Source: Trichuris trichiura (taxonomy: Eukaryota > Nematoda > Enoplea > Trichinellida > Trichuridae). From it: a DNA stretch of 64,000 bases. This document shows, piece by piece, positions 10,975 through 22,700 of this stretch (position 1 is the first letter of the stretch; every line of letters begins with the position of its first letter). Location of the stretch: NCBI GenBank assembly GCA_037903355.1, contig JBAJFE010000037.1, positions 62,001 through 126,000 on the forward strand, in the 5' to 3' direction. The notes below the pieces were generated by a model. That model saw only the letters and a program-made list of their open reading frames with translations. It searched no databases and had not been told where the DNA came from. Made by a program: the position numbers and the translations under genes.

Positions 10975-11396
10975 TTACCAGCCGAAAGGGCGAGGAGGAA
11001 AAGGGGGACGAAATGGACCATACGGACCATACGGACGACCGAAAAACTGTCTCTTTTCAATAACGTGCACATCTTCATCAGGGGACAGATACACTTCGTC
11101 TAAGGGAGTAAAAACAAGCCAATAAACAACTGAAGATGTAAGCTTAATTGTTGAAGTTCTTATGCAAGCATAAATGTACGTCACTGTTAACTAGCATTCA
11201 AAATATGCTGATAAAGGTTCACTAAATACTAAATACTTTTTACTAAGAGATCATGCCTCTTATTGCCTTTAAAACGGATGGACAAGAATTAACAGACAAA
11301 AGCTAATATTGAATTTTCACCTTCGGGCATGGGTTCTGCATATGCAACGACGCCCAGAGCAATGAGTAACAATGCAAAGCGAAGACAGGAGACCAT
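10975..11396 (-). CDS. secreted peptide precursor, copy B
   Basis: Two exons on the minus strand: 11321-11396 and 10975-11099, intron 221 bp, giving 66 residues. The signal peptide is MVSCLRFALLLIALGVVAYA. The pro-segment keeps SPDEDVHVIE unchanged from copy A. Lys-Arg at 41-42 would release a 24-residue peptide beginning QFFGRPYGPYGPF and ending PPRPFGW. Differences from copy A concentrate in the middle of the predicted mature peptide, including a short deletion there, while the cleavage site and both peptide ends are fixed. This looks like a functional paralogue under constraint, not a pseudogene. The ATG at 11396 was chosen because it starts the signal peptide conserved in copy A. The class (neuropeptide-like or antimicrobial) is an inference from architecture only. 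Confidence 0.75.
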
Positions 11397-11465
11397 GCTT
11401 GCACGCAACGGGGACACTCTCCTTTCACTCAGTGGAATACACTGTACAACTGAGAGAACTTCGGT

Positions 11466-11478
11466 CCTATATATATAC
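11466..11478 (-). promoter_or_regulatory. TATA box of peptide gene copy B
   Basis: Minus strand reads CGTATATATATAGG-like sequence about 70-80 bases upstream of the ATG at 11396, in the same place as the TATA element of copy A. Confidence 0.5.
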
Positions 11479-11805
11479 GTGAATGCACATGTTCTCGAGG
11501 TGACCACACAACCAACTGATTGCTGAAGAACCCACTCAAGCAAATTCTATCATGTAGAAAAAACTCGTTTCTTCGGGCCTGTTCTGTCACTTAATGCTGC
11601 TTTTCCCAGTGGCCAAGGAAGACTGGCGAATGAAGGAGTTGCACTACGAGAAAATAATTGTTCACTTATCAGCTTAGGAAATCACTATGAGTGGGATGAT
11701 TTATGCAGACGTATCTTCATTAAACGAAAGTTAACTTGCCCTTGCTGCATGCGCATTCTGCGATTACTAAATAGTCTCTGTAGTCGCTCACGCAAAAAGA
11801 AAAAG

Positions 11806-13080
11806 AGAACTTCGGATGTGGGTGGTTTACAATAGAGAGCGACCGTTCTAAGTGAAGAGCAATCGGAATAAGGGAAACGCAAGCAGGATGAGCTAAAATT
11901 ATCGGAGCACCGTGGTTACATGGAAGAAGCTATTATTTGCTATTTAAGTATTCTGAATAAAGCACGCTTGCGCAACGATCATACAAGGATAATTCAATGA
12001 CAAAGTCGCGCAATGTAGACTGATTTCGCTTGCCAGTTGCGGCGTCCGAATTTCAGCTCAATTTTAGAAGAAAAGAGTTCAAGTTGCCTTAAGCTAGGTG
12101 CGAAAAGTAAAAACAACCTTAGGAAACCGAGTACAAGGACAGCTTAATCATGGTCACATGTTCGCCAGACGATTACTGAATGGCCCACTTTTCAACTATT
12201 TAAGGGCACCTCCTTTTCGGCTACTAACATATTGTCAATTTCTAGAACGTGCGCAGATTCGGCCTGCCGTTCAGCGTGACCATTTTTATCTCCCCACTGT
12301 ACAGCATAACGGAACGTGCAATGCGTATTGGTTACATCGGTAAGAAAAATTCGAAACCGCATCAAGTAAAAATTCTAAAGCCGTTCTATCTGAGTGCAAA
12401 GGTCTCGTTATCATGGCGACGGCAGGTCCTTCGCTCGTTAAACAGCTGCAACGAAGCATTTATGTAGACCCTGGAAAAGCTTAACACAAAAGCGTATTAG
12501 CCCTCAGAACATTTTGCCCACATGGAATAACAAAGCAGCAGTTCACTTCTTTAAAAAGTAGGCTGATTCGAGAAAAAAGTATGCCTATTTTCCACTTTTG
12601 TTTCGTAAAAAATTTCCCGCGCGCTCGGCATCGCGTAGTCGACGAAGACTTTGTGGGCAATAATAAGAGGAGGATATGTGTAACATTCCATCTGACGCTG
12701 AAAATTAAAGGAACATCCCACAATTCAGAACTTTCACTTTTTCCTGTTTCGACGTCAGGTGCTTCCAATTCTTTCTGTGAATCACCAAGCAAGGTTAATA
12801 GGACTTAAGTTGCCTAAACTAAGCCTTTGTATGTGGGCTAACAAGTCGAAAGGACACGCTATTAGCGCAATGAGGAACAAATACACTGAACTGTAATAGA
12901 GCTTTTCGACGGCAACTTGGCATTACGGCAAACCCTTTTAGGGAAGCAAGAAATAATTATTAATATTGAGATTGGTAGAATTCTTTCAGATAAGTTGCCA
13001 TTGAGCGCAAGTGGCTTGACGAGGAGGCCTAAATACGAGAAACTGAAAATAGCGGGAAGTTCATACACTTGAAAATTGAC
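11806..13080. other. intergenic region without recognised genes
   Basis: Short open frames occur on both strands (for example 12098-12343 and 12481-12808), but they overlap one another and none resembles a known family. Nothing else was recognised. Confidence 0.4.
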
Positions 13081-13082
13081 TA

Positions 13083-13457
13083 CAGTAGAACCTCGATAAT
13101 AACAAGAATACTTGTTAGAGATTATCTGTTAACTCGGAATTTTTGTTACAATCGCGGATCTGCTTACCCTACCTACCACATTGTCCCTATTTTCACGTAC
13201 TTTAAGCTTCAATTTTTAAGGGGGCTCGACTGTACGACTTCCGAGTTCGAATTAACTATAACAAATGCGAACAAAAACTTAATCTTTCTCCAAAAATGCT
13301 GATTGGTGTTTGTTTCCGAGTGAAAAAAATGTTCCAAGAGGTCGAACGCTTACAATTTCCATATCATTCTATCGTGCTGTAACTTGTTATTCTCCTTAGC
13401 GCATTGTAATTGTCAAGGGTTGTTAACTCCGAGTTTGTTATGACCGAAGTTCCACTG
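13083..13457. mobile_element. pogo/Tigger-like MITE
   Basis: The element is 375 bp. It begins CAGTAGAACCTCGATAATAAC and its other end, reverse-complemented, begins CAGTGGAACTTCGGTCATAAC. Both ends are flanked by TA (13081-13082 and 13458-13459). CAGTRGAACCTCG is the typical terminal sequence of pogo/Tigger elements of the Tc1/mariner superfamily. There is no transposase inside, so this is a non-autonomous copy. Confidence 0.75.
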
Positions 13458-14131
13458 TATTTGCTATTGGCCGATAGTGGAGAACCAACCTTGTTCAAAT
13501 GTCATTCAACTAACGGCACTTGACTGGTGGGACAAGATTTTAAAGAGGCAATTTTATGCTTACGGTTCTTTGATCAGCCTACTATTCCTGGATAACAGAC
13601 TCCCGCACATTTACGGTAACTTCAGTTCATATACTCGAACGAAACATGCTTAAACTATCGAACGTAGGATGGTTACGGAAACAGGAAACAACAACAAAAG
13701 AAGCCCAAAGGCTTCAACAATGCAGTAGGATCTCCGTTAGCCTATCGTGAAGAACTGCGTTTCCAAACTTCATCCTTTTTTATGACCCTTACGAATACAA
13801 CCCGTTGAACTACTTATCGGAACATTTTATCCGCAGATCAGTCGAGGCCAAGCTTGCGTAGCCTATGTAAACGTTGGTGCACATTGATGTGGACAATAAA
13901 GATGCGCAAGTCTGACCCTGAAAGTTCTCACTGTGTGAAGTCTGCTTCCGTATACCCGATGAGAAATTAAGCGTTCCTTACGAGGCGCTAAATTTTCCGC
14001 TTCAGTGTTTTTCTGATGTAATAATTTTCCTATCATTGTTATTTTCGCCTTCTGCTCATGGCATTTTTGAGAAATATGTTAAGGTAAACCGCCGACAAAA
14101 TGGAAGAACGGATTTCGCGCAGAAAGTGGTA

Positions 14132-14310
14132 TGGTAAACCTACGGTTTTTCCCATTTTTTGTCTGTGGCGGTCTCTGTAATTAAACAAAACAGCTGCTCT
14201 ACCAATTGGTTTCAGTTCACCTAAAGTTTACCAATTGCTAGAGCAGCTGCTTCGTTTAATTACAGAGATCACCACGGACAAAAAAAACGGGAAAAACCGT
14301 AGATCTACCA
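14132..14310. mobile_element. palindromic foldback MITE
   Basis: This 179-bp element is almost entirely one inverted repeat. TGGTAAACCTACGGTTTTTC at the left pairs with TGGTAGATCTACGGTTTTTC read from the right, and complementarity continues through CTCTGTAATTAAAC and CAGCTGCTCTA to the centre. It is flanked by TA on both sides (14130-14131 and 14311-14312). It has no coding capacity. Confidence 0.75.
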
Positions 14311-14536
14311 TACTATGAAACATCATCCCGTTACGAAGCACAGAAAGTGAGCAAACGATGAGAAATGACCGAACTTACCTTTTGTGAATGGTCGTTTCTT
14401 TCAACATGCTGACCAGAGGTACACGGATAGGCGCTCCAGGAATTGGCGTCAGCTTCTCCAACTACGTTTACTTACATGGAAAAGTCGCTGGTGAACTGAA
14501 ACTAAAAGACCAACTTAGCAGAATCAATTACATTGC

Positions 14537-14713
14537 GTGTTTTACTTACGGTGAAATCCATTATTTATGATAATTCTTGCTTCCGGAGCCTTCATGTCCA
14601 CACTTGACCTCACCTCGGCGGTAGAAACCAATGGAGACGGTTTAAGAATGGACATAAAAGCTCCGGAAGTAAAAATTGTCTTAAATAACGGGTCTCGCCG
14701 TAAATAAAATACA
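14537..14713. mobile_element. second palindromic MITE-like repeat
   Basis: Imperfect inverted arms of about 75-80 bp. The left arm reads GTTTTACTTACGG...TTATTTATGATAATTC...CTTCCGGAGCC, and the right arm, reverse-complemented, reads ATTTTATTTACGG...TTATTTAAGACAATTT...CTTCCGGAGCT. The sequence differs from the element at 14132-14310. Ends and target duplication are not certain. Confidence 0.55.
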
Positions 14714-17461
14714 CCATAAACCTTTACGAACTGCTATGTATTCAAGCAATCACATTTGTTTCTCAACGTGTACACAACTTGAGTCTCTAACGGAATAAAC
14801 ACTCAGTTAGAACAGGTGGGCGGGCACTAACTGAGCGTCGCTGTCTGCCTGCGCATTTCGTTGCATGCTAACCCAATACTATTTAGATTTTCTTAATATG
14901 GAAGGTTTGAAAAGTAACTATTTAATTTGCCTTCATTATACCTTCTGATCACTTACTTTCTTTAAATTTTCCATAAATTAAGAGAACCTCTGTGATGATA
15001 GGTCAATTCCGTACATTTTCAAAACCAAGTTCATCCGCCTTGTTATGGAAAAGGAAGTTTCAAAAAAAGCAATCAAATTTGTAGTAATATCATAACTGCC
15101 AGTCAAAGCAATCAACAAAAAGTATCAGCTTATCAAAAGCAGCAAACTAATTCAAGTTATTGTTTAAGTAATTCTTATTCGAAACGAATGAATGAATAGA
15201 ATTATTCTTATCTCTAATGAAGATTCGATTAGAGAACACCCTATGTAACGGTCATAGCCATGTGCCTATTATCCAAATGTAACATAAATGGTAATAAAGG
15301 ATCGACCAACCAAACCAAGTTGTTTCTGCCTACAGAGAATTACATCTACCTGCATGCAGTTCTCATTATTAATAAAACAGGAATTGTTGAATCACCCTAT
15401 GAGCTGGTTACTACGGTCAACTCAACAAACGCACTTCCTTAACTATGTCAAGGTGAGTCATATACCTGAGGGCAACTAAAGAAAAACAAAAATTGTATTT
15501 CCTGAATGTATTACGCCGATCCTTACCAACTCCGAGACTAACTGGTGTGGCAAGCATTCAATACATTATTGCTAGTAACATCGACTATGGCGTGGTTGGC
15601 ACTCAAGCCGAACAATTTTTCAAAAGGCTATCTGGCGAGAAAGAAGTCTTTTCGCCGCAGAATCAAAAGTATTTGGACAAGATGTCAAGTAACGCATTGG
15701 TAAAATGTGCTAGCAAAAACAGCCACATCCTTGGTGCATAAAAACGGACTAATCAATCTTTGGGAGTGAAAAGAATGGGAGTAACTTAACTGATTGGATC
15801 TATTGTTGACAGCATCTTTTTTTATGTTGCGCAATTGTTGCTTCTGATCAGTCAGATTAGCCAGTTTAGAGCACTGTTGAAGAAAAACCTAAAGAAATTT
15901 TAAAACAAGGAACCCATAGGAGGCAATAAAATACCGCCAGTTCAACTGCGTCACCGTTTTTGAATTGCCAGGGTGCACAGCGAAACCACTAATAGCGAAA
16001 AAACTTGAAGTCATTCAAATATGACAAACATTCACAGTTGGTCAACAAAAATAAAATTTCCGCTAACACATGAAGGCTTTCGAAAGAACAATGGATGGCC
16101 TTGTTTCAAACAGAGTACGTAGGCTAAGAATTCGTTTGCCCTGGCTGTAATTTGAATAGAAGCTACGCAAGCTTTCAGATGTAGAATAAAAGTTTTTTTT
16201 AACGAGACAATACTGTCTACGCTCGTCTATTAGATAGATAATAAGCTAAATTTACCTCTCGTTCAGCAGTCTCCCTTCGGTACAGTATGGGACAACTGCT
16301 GACGACAGATTGGAGGAAAAGCCAAACTCGTACATCCAATCAATCATCATAACCACAGCACATGGTGAAGACAAACACAGGCTTTCGAAATGCCACTTGC
16401 ATCAATTACCATAGGCAGACAACGAAAAATACGCATAGCTGAGTTGCTTGAAGACGAACCAGTGTGCAAACACAGTAACATCATCTAGCTTCGATTTGAT
16501 AGGGCACAGCTAGTTTTATCGGGCTTAATGCAGCAAATAGCTGCAACGCAGTTCTCGCATACATACATTGTTCAAACACGACAAAGTTATTTGCAAAATT
16601 CCACTTGTTGCCCTGTGTTACTTTTTTGCAATTACAGATACGGCTTCCGGGAGCACCAACTACATTCTATTTTGCCTTCTTGATGGCATCTGCCTGTGAA
16701 ATTTTGTTCGACATAATAGAACAAGTAAGGACGGTACGCAGCTTGCACCAAGTCATCCTCGGCTGCCTGTGAGCGTGTAAACAAACGCCGCAACCCGTTC
16801 AGTCATTCGACGTAACTAAGTTTTCAGATTGCCAACCGGATGTCATCTCAACATTGACTTTCCTCAACTGGACTAGTAAGCAACGTCACGGCTAATCACG
16901 CGTTTTCCATCTTTCATCTCGGAACGATGTGACGAAGTCCCGTTGTCCACTTAGGCTGTCCATTTAAGACAAATTGGCGCGAATGGTAGGATGACGGTAA
17001 GCAGCTTTCTCCAAGAACCAACAATTGAATAAACAATACAAAGCTGTATAAACACGTGTCACAGGTTCGGTAGTTTGACTGCGCGCCAACGCGGAGGAAT
17101 CGACTAGCCAAAACTTGACCAATGACATTCAGGTTGCGACACATAGAGGATGACGCATTGTTGGGTAAACCAGTTGGCACCTGCATGTCACCGCTACCTT
17201 CGCACAGGTGAGTCATCAATACGCAGCGATACGCCAAAGAGTGGCCCACTTTGGCCAGTGTGAAAGCGAACTAAAGTCGTCGCCGTCGTTGTCGTCCGGT
17301 CGTCGGGGAATTGCCTTGCAAGCTGTCAGAAGGAAGAAGGGATACGTTCGCTCAAGGAGCTCAAAAGGCGACTGGCCAAAGCCCTATAGACAGCAGCTGT
17401 TCAACTTTGTCTTAGAATTGGCCCATCCGTGTGCGCAGCCATATACTCCCGCAGGAGTGCT
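14714..17461. other. intergenic region, nothing recognised
   Basis: AT-rich sequence without a supportable gene. Two neighbouring plus-strand open frames (15260-15479 and 15493-15741) have no recognisable domain and no clear splice link. They could be remnants of a mobile element. Confidence 0.4.
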
Positions 17462-17578
17462 TCAAGTTCGTGAAGCGATCGGTTCCTGCAAACGTCTGAG
17501 GTCTTCTTCGATTGCCTCCTTCGTCGCGACGAGTTGTTCACCATTTCCGTTGCGATTCCAATCCCGAACGCTAGCCAT
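17462..17578 (-). CDS. possible short first exon or small ORF
   Basis: A minus-strand ATG at 17578 opens a 38-residue frame (MASVRDWNRNGNGEQL...EEDLRRLQEPIASRT) that looks coding-like and helical in its second half. It lies divergently, about 110 bases upstream of the claudin-like gene start at 17690. No downstream exon could be joined with confidence, so it may be a real small peptide, the first exon of an unresolved gene, or chance. Confidence 0.2.
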   Translation of the reverse strand: MASVRDWNRNGNGEQLVATKEAIEEDLRRLQEPIASRT

Positions 17579-17689
17579 AAGGTGACCGGACACCATTTGC
17601 CAGGGACAACATCCGTTTGCGTCGGCAATTTTTTCTTACCCAATCAAAACACCTCATCCCATTAGTTTTCGTTCCGAACGTACACAGCC

Positions 17690-19204
17690 ATGAGTAGCCC
17701 AGTGACAAAGATGCGCATTGCCGCTCAGGTGATTGGCACCCTATTCCAACTGGTCGGAATTGGACTAGTGCTGACCGCACTGCTAACCGCCGCCTGGCAA
17801 GTCGTCTACATAGACCAGACAAAAATGCTTCACCAACATGGCCTCTGGTTGGATTGTGTCCAAGTGGGACAGAGTTCCATCGTCCACACAGCTGACTCGT
17901 CTGGCTGGTCGTGCACTTACAAATTCGCCGAAAAGGATCAGAGCGCCAGCGGAGAACCTACGTCGAAAAGTGAGCAACAATCAGCCGAAGTGTACATTGC
18001 GTATGTATATCCTAGCATCTTTTCCAGCTTGGCAAATAGTGCTAGCTCTCCTAAGCGGAGGTGGACTATTCTCCGTAATTGGACTTTTCGTTTCCTACTG
18101 CATATGCTGCCCTCGTGTTAGCAGCATATGCTGGGTAATAACCAACACATTTGCAGGTAGGTGCTTGCCTGCATATACAGTTGTTATTCTCTCTCTCGTC
18201 TCTGACGACGCTCTGTTTTCTTTTTCAGCCTTTGCTTCCGCCGCAGGAATCATAGTATTTTTCCGTTCGTCGCATGAACTACGAAATCGAATTTACCTAG
18301 TACTTACTACAAGCTACGTGGTAGGTCCAATCTATTCATTTGGTCATGCAATTTTTGCCGCCGAACCTACCGTGTCTCCTTTTCCATTGCACTTCCATTC
18401 AAAGCGGAAACGTTGATCGCCAGCGTTCGTGTTTGTTCGCAAACGCTGCTTTATAGCCCGAGGTAACGAAATCAGGTTAGGTCTTAAGGGAAATGATCTT
18501 TGAAGAAAAAAAAACAAGGACGTCCAACGATCTGCTCGAGCACCCATTTAGATCGCGACCTTGCCACAACTGTTAGAAAAGGCTTTTGGCATTGCTTTCA
18601 ACCTTGGCTGTACCATCTCGTCGTCCGGCAGGTGCCAACAATGGGAATGATAAGCATCTCCAATGTTTGCGCCAGACAATTTAAGATAAACAATGAGCTT
18701 TACTGTCAACGTTGTACGCATTGAATCCTTTCAAACCAGTTTCCGCCGACTCCAACGGCTAACAGTGCATTACCGATCGGCTCGATTAGCTTTAAACGGG
18801 TCTACAGGTCACTGGGTCATATTTTTTTGTTTTTTAGTATTTCTAAACGCATAGGCTTTCAAAGAAATATGTTTCGAATCTCGATAACGCTTAGGGTAGA
18901 ATGCGTCGCGCTCCAGTGGTTCGGCGGCAACTGTCAGATCACCTGCAGAGATCAAATTCTCATCAAAGCTCTTCAGTTTCATCTGTCAGCATAAGGACTA
19001 CATGTCGAAAAGATTATTACTAGTGTTTCCTTTCAGCAACAATTGGGATACTCGTTCTGGCTGGCCGTTGCGGCTTGTGGCCTGCAAATGGCAGCTCTCT
19101 GTTGCAGCATAGTCTACTCGATACTGGTGTTCGTCGGTCGAAACTATCAGCAGTCCACCAATACGTGGTCGAAAAGTCAAAAGATGCACAATACGACCGT
19201 TTAA
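17690..19204 (+). CDS. claudin/CLC-like four-pass membrane protein
   Basis: Four exons: 17690-17969, 18028-18156, 18229-18320 and 19037-19204, all phases compatible, giving 222 residues. Exon 3 could instead stop at 18299, giving 215; the later GTAGGT donor is stronger. TM1 is near residues 12-34 (VIGTLFQLVGIGLVLTALLT). The first extracellular loop carries the claudin-family signature W...GLW..C......C (HGLWLDC, then WSCTYKF). TM2 starts WQIVLALLSGGGLFSVIGLF, TM3 lies in AFASAAGIIVFF and TM4 in LGYSFWLAVAACGLQMAAL. Length and signature fit nematode CLC-like claudins, which act in cell-cell junctions and synaptic membranes. The last intron (716 bp) is much longer than the first two. Orthology to a particular CLC gene was not determined. 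Confidence 0.75.
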
Positions 19205-19704
19205 AGATGGCCGAAAGTACGCCGACGAGAACTTGTACATTCATTCTGTACACTGCTGACCAGACGCTATTAAAACAATTTGAATTTACACAATGCTTCC
19301 TGAGCCATCGTGATTCATGCGAGACTTGCATTGGCACAATCATGTCAAAACTACTTAAGATGCTACTTATAATGAAACATGGAACTGCATGTAAACACAG
19401 CACAGTATGCATTAGAAAACTGAGTCATCGCGCTGCATATTAACAGCTGCGCCCACGGATGTCAGGGAACTATAAATTAGTCACGCATTCAGATGGCGTC
19501 GCACAAGAATATAAGCCATTAACCATATTGCTTCGCTACAAACCTTGTAGACGTATCCCTAAGAACGCTGCCAAGGGCAGTGTGATTGTCCACACTTCAA
19601 GCTATGCTAGGAGGTGGAGGTCGTTTAGGTGGCACTGCTGCTAGCTCGCTTACAGCTATTGGCGAAGCTGAAAAAATTTTTAAAAAATCTTCGGATTAAT
19701 CTAG
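19205..19704. other. convergent intergenic gap
   Basis: Lies between the 3' ends of the claudin-like gene (+) and synaptojanin (-). No gene was recognised. Confidence 0.5.
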
Positions 19705-22700
19705 TTAAGCAACGTCACCTTCCATGCGTAGACGGGTGGCACCATCGATCTCCTCTTCCTCGAAGGATCCTACATTCAATCCTTGCAAAAAGTCTTCCAT
19801 TGCTAGCAGGGCCACTTGTTCCCATTGGGCAGTTCTAAGTTCCACGCTCAATGCGTGAGATTCGATCTGTACGAAATGAAAGGTAATAAATAATAAATAA
19901 GATGTAGTTGAATGCAAGAGCATGTTCAAACCTTTACTCCATCCATGCTCAAAGCGGCCAGAGCGTCACCGGGCCTGCCGAACACGAAGAGAGCATGACT
20001 GCCAAAGCACTTGACGCAGCATGGTTGCACGTTCAACTCTCTGACCTTCTCTTTGATTTTGCAAAGCAGATTGGTCACGTCCGAACCGTCTGAAAGGCGA
20101 ACGCAGCATGCCGCGTCAAGTGGTCCCATGCCTGAGACAATATCCCGTAGGGCGGGCCGAAATTTTGCAACGTCCATTTTTTGAATCGCAACCTCAAAAA
20201 TGGCACCAACGGGTCTGCAATGTCGAATTCGTCTTTTCGTTCAATACGCAAGGAAAGTGCGGCACCTGTGGTCGGAGGTCTTCAGTTCAGCCCTGTTGTA
20301 AGCTAAAATTTTGCATCGTCTTTTGCCGCTCTCATTGACACCTCTTTCCCAGAAAAGAACACGATCAGTCCAGGCTGGTATGCGGGCCTTCTCGGACGTG
20401 TCGTAGCTATCGGAAAAAGCGTCGTACTTGTAAGTTGGCGGAAACTCTAAAGGCCCCTCGTCAAAGCCAACAAATATCTACAACATATTTTCCAACAGTT
20501 CTTTTAGATCTGCTTTTTAAGAACATTTAGCTACGTTGCCCGTTTCCCTTTGCTGGGTAAGCTGGTCAGCCGCCCAAAGAGTATCCCATCGTCGTAATTC
20601 GATTGCTTTTTTTACGTCATCACCAGCCATGTCGACGCGATAATTGAAATCGCCAAACCAAAAGACAAAGTCGTGAGAGAACACGTACATATCCTACGAA
20701 TCAATTGATTACGTAACGAAAAATAGATGACCGCAATCGAGTCATTTCATACGGAAGGAAAACGAAGCCGACGCCACGTCCCATCGTAGTCGTCGTTTCT
20801 TTCCTGCACTTGCGACTGACCGGCGGAAAAGTGGGAACACAAAAAACATAGCGACGTGCTGAACAAAGTAAAAGAGATCGCCGTGCCGCCTTTGTTGCCC
20901 ATCGTTCCACCGAAACCGGTCTTCACTATTCCGGTCGATACGTCTCTACGGTTCAAGTGGATGTCAACATAATGAAAAGAGCCCATGATCACCGCTACCG
21001 GACATGAGGAATCAGCTCAGGCCGAACGAATACAAATAAGCATATGCCAACCAGTTGCACCAGTTCAACTAGCACATAACAACCGGACCCGTTAAGTACT
21101 TTCAGGAAGGCTTCCCGCCAATGGTTCTGGTTTGTCAGGCTGAAATGGAGCAACAAGTTTGGTTGGACCAGAAGGGACCGTTTTAACCTGGCGCTCAAAA
21201 CATTAGATGCGTTCAGGTCGACCATTTCTTGAAGCCCAATGGCGTAGATATCGTATGGATCAAAAGAGCCTACGCGTAAGGAATGTTCAGCAAAAAAAAG
21301 TAAACAAGAATACCATCGTTAGAAGATGACGACAAGTTGATTAACCAATTGGAAAGTGACGACTCTTTTCGAAAGACGACACTACTGGTTAGCTGACCGC
21401 CGTTGACATTCCAAGTGCCGCAAAATATGGTAAGGTTACTTTCGCCGAGATAAACTTCACGATTTTCCAAAATGGAAGCTATGATTGCGGGATAGGCTGC
21501 AAAAAAGAAAGGAATACTCAATCTGCGCGTTGTAACAATGTTAAGCCCACCGTTCAATTGGCGACAAGGAACAATGCTGTTTGCCCGCGCGGAAAGATCG
21601 GGTCTGACTTCGCTGTTACGGAGTAGAAAGTTGATTGTTTGCTGCTTTGATTTGTCCATTAGATTTCCTTGGATCGTTCTGCTCACAGATATGGAAGCGT
21701 CTTTGAACTTTAAAAAGTAAACAATCGAATTTGTGAAAACAAATGGAAATAGCGACGAAGGAGACCGGACCTTCGATTTGCCTTCCTGGGCAGCCGTGCC
21801 TGTATACAGCTTGCTGCATTGGTCACCATTTTGCACCCAGCACGATTTGTACACCTCGACGAACCGAGTGCAAATGTTGGCTTTGTCGGCGACTCCGATT
21901 GTTTGCAACATCCAGTCCAAAACTTTAAGACCAATAAAGGACTGTGCGGAATTCGTCCTGTCCAAACAATCCAAACAGTTGATGCGCAACACACCATTCT
22001 GTTTGCTTAACAACGCACGGAAGGAGGAATGACATACAAAAAACAATACACAAATACCAGAGAAGATTGGCACCTTTGCAATGAAAATAGCCGCACTTGG
22101 AGACGAACCCTTCCAGCTGGTTCCACAAGAAGGGTAAGCATTTCGACCTGCCGCCATTTTTTGCTTGAGCATGAAGGTCGAAAGAAAAGAAGGGAATCGA
22201 ATGGCGGGTGGCGAAACTGCTATGTACGGACTTAAACGAGATATTAAAGAGGTATTTATCGAATAAAATATACACCTGATAGGCTTCGGAAAGAATGCCC
22301 TCGTCACCTTTTGATCCTAGCAAGTTGACGATTGCTACATCGCCGTACAAACTTTTCAGCCATTGTATATGCCTGCAATGGAGTTTGACAAATGAAACAT
22401 GCGCCGGTGGAATAACTTACGCACCGACTATAGGCAGCCGCCGAGGAACCTAAGCTTCTGTTGATTTTAATTTTATGAGAGCCAACTTGAATTCCGGGTT
22501 GGTCCCAAAAAAGTGGCACTGAACCTCGCGTTTGCACGTAGGAAACAACATCTTCGCCAAAATAAATAACCTTAAGTGACAATTGTCAACAAGCGTTACG
22601 GCTGTGCATAAAATTTGTACAGGAGAGACCAAAAAACTTTAGACAATCGCTTTACAGTACAACGCAAATGCTCCTTGAACATCAAGAAACCGTTAACGCA

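Larger units (their letters stand above)
9825..11805. repeat. tandem duplication, copy B
   Basis: Direct repeat of copy A (about 5216-6825), carrying the second peptide-precursor gene. It is interrupted by a solo LTR at 10009-10377. Without the LTR and its 5-bp duplication, the two copies have almost equal length (about 1.6 kb). Identity looks highest over exon 2 and the signal peptide and lower in the intron and flanks. Confidence 0.8.

Noticed and set aside
15260..15741. Two adjacent plus-strand frames
   Set aside because: No domain, no clear splice link and located among MITEs; not enough to call a gene.
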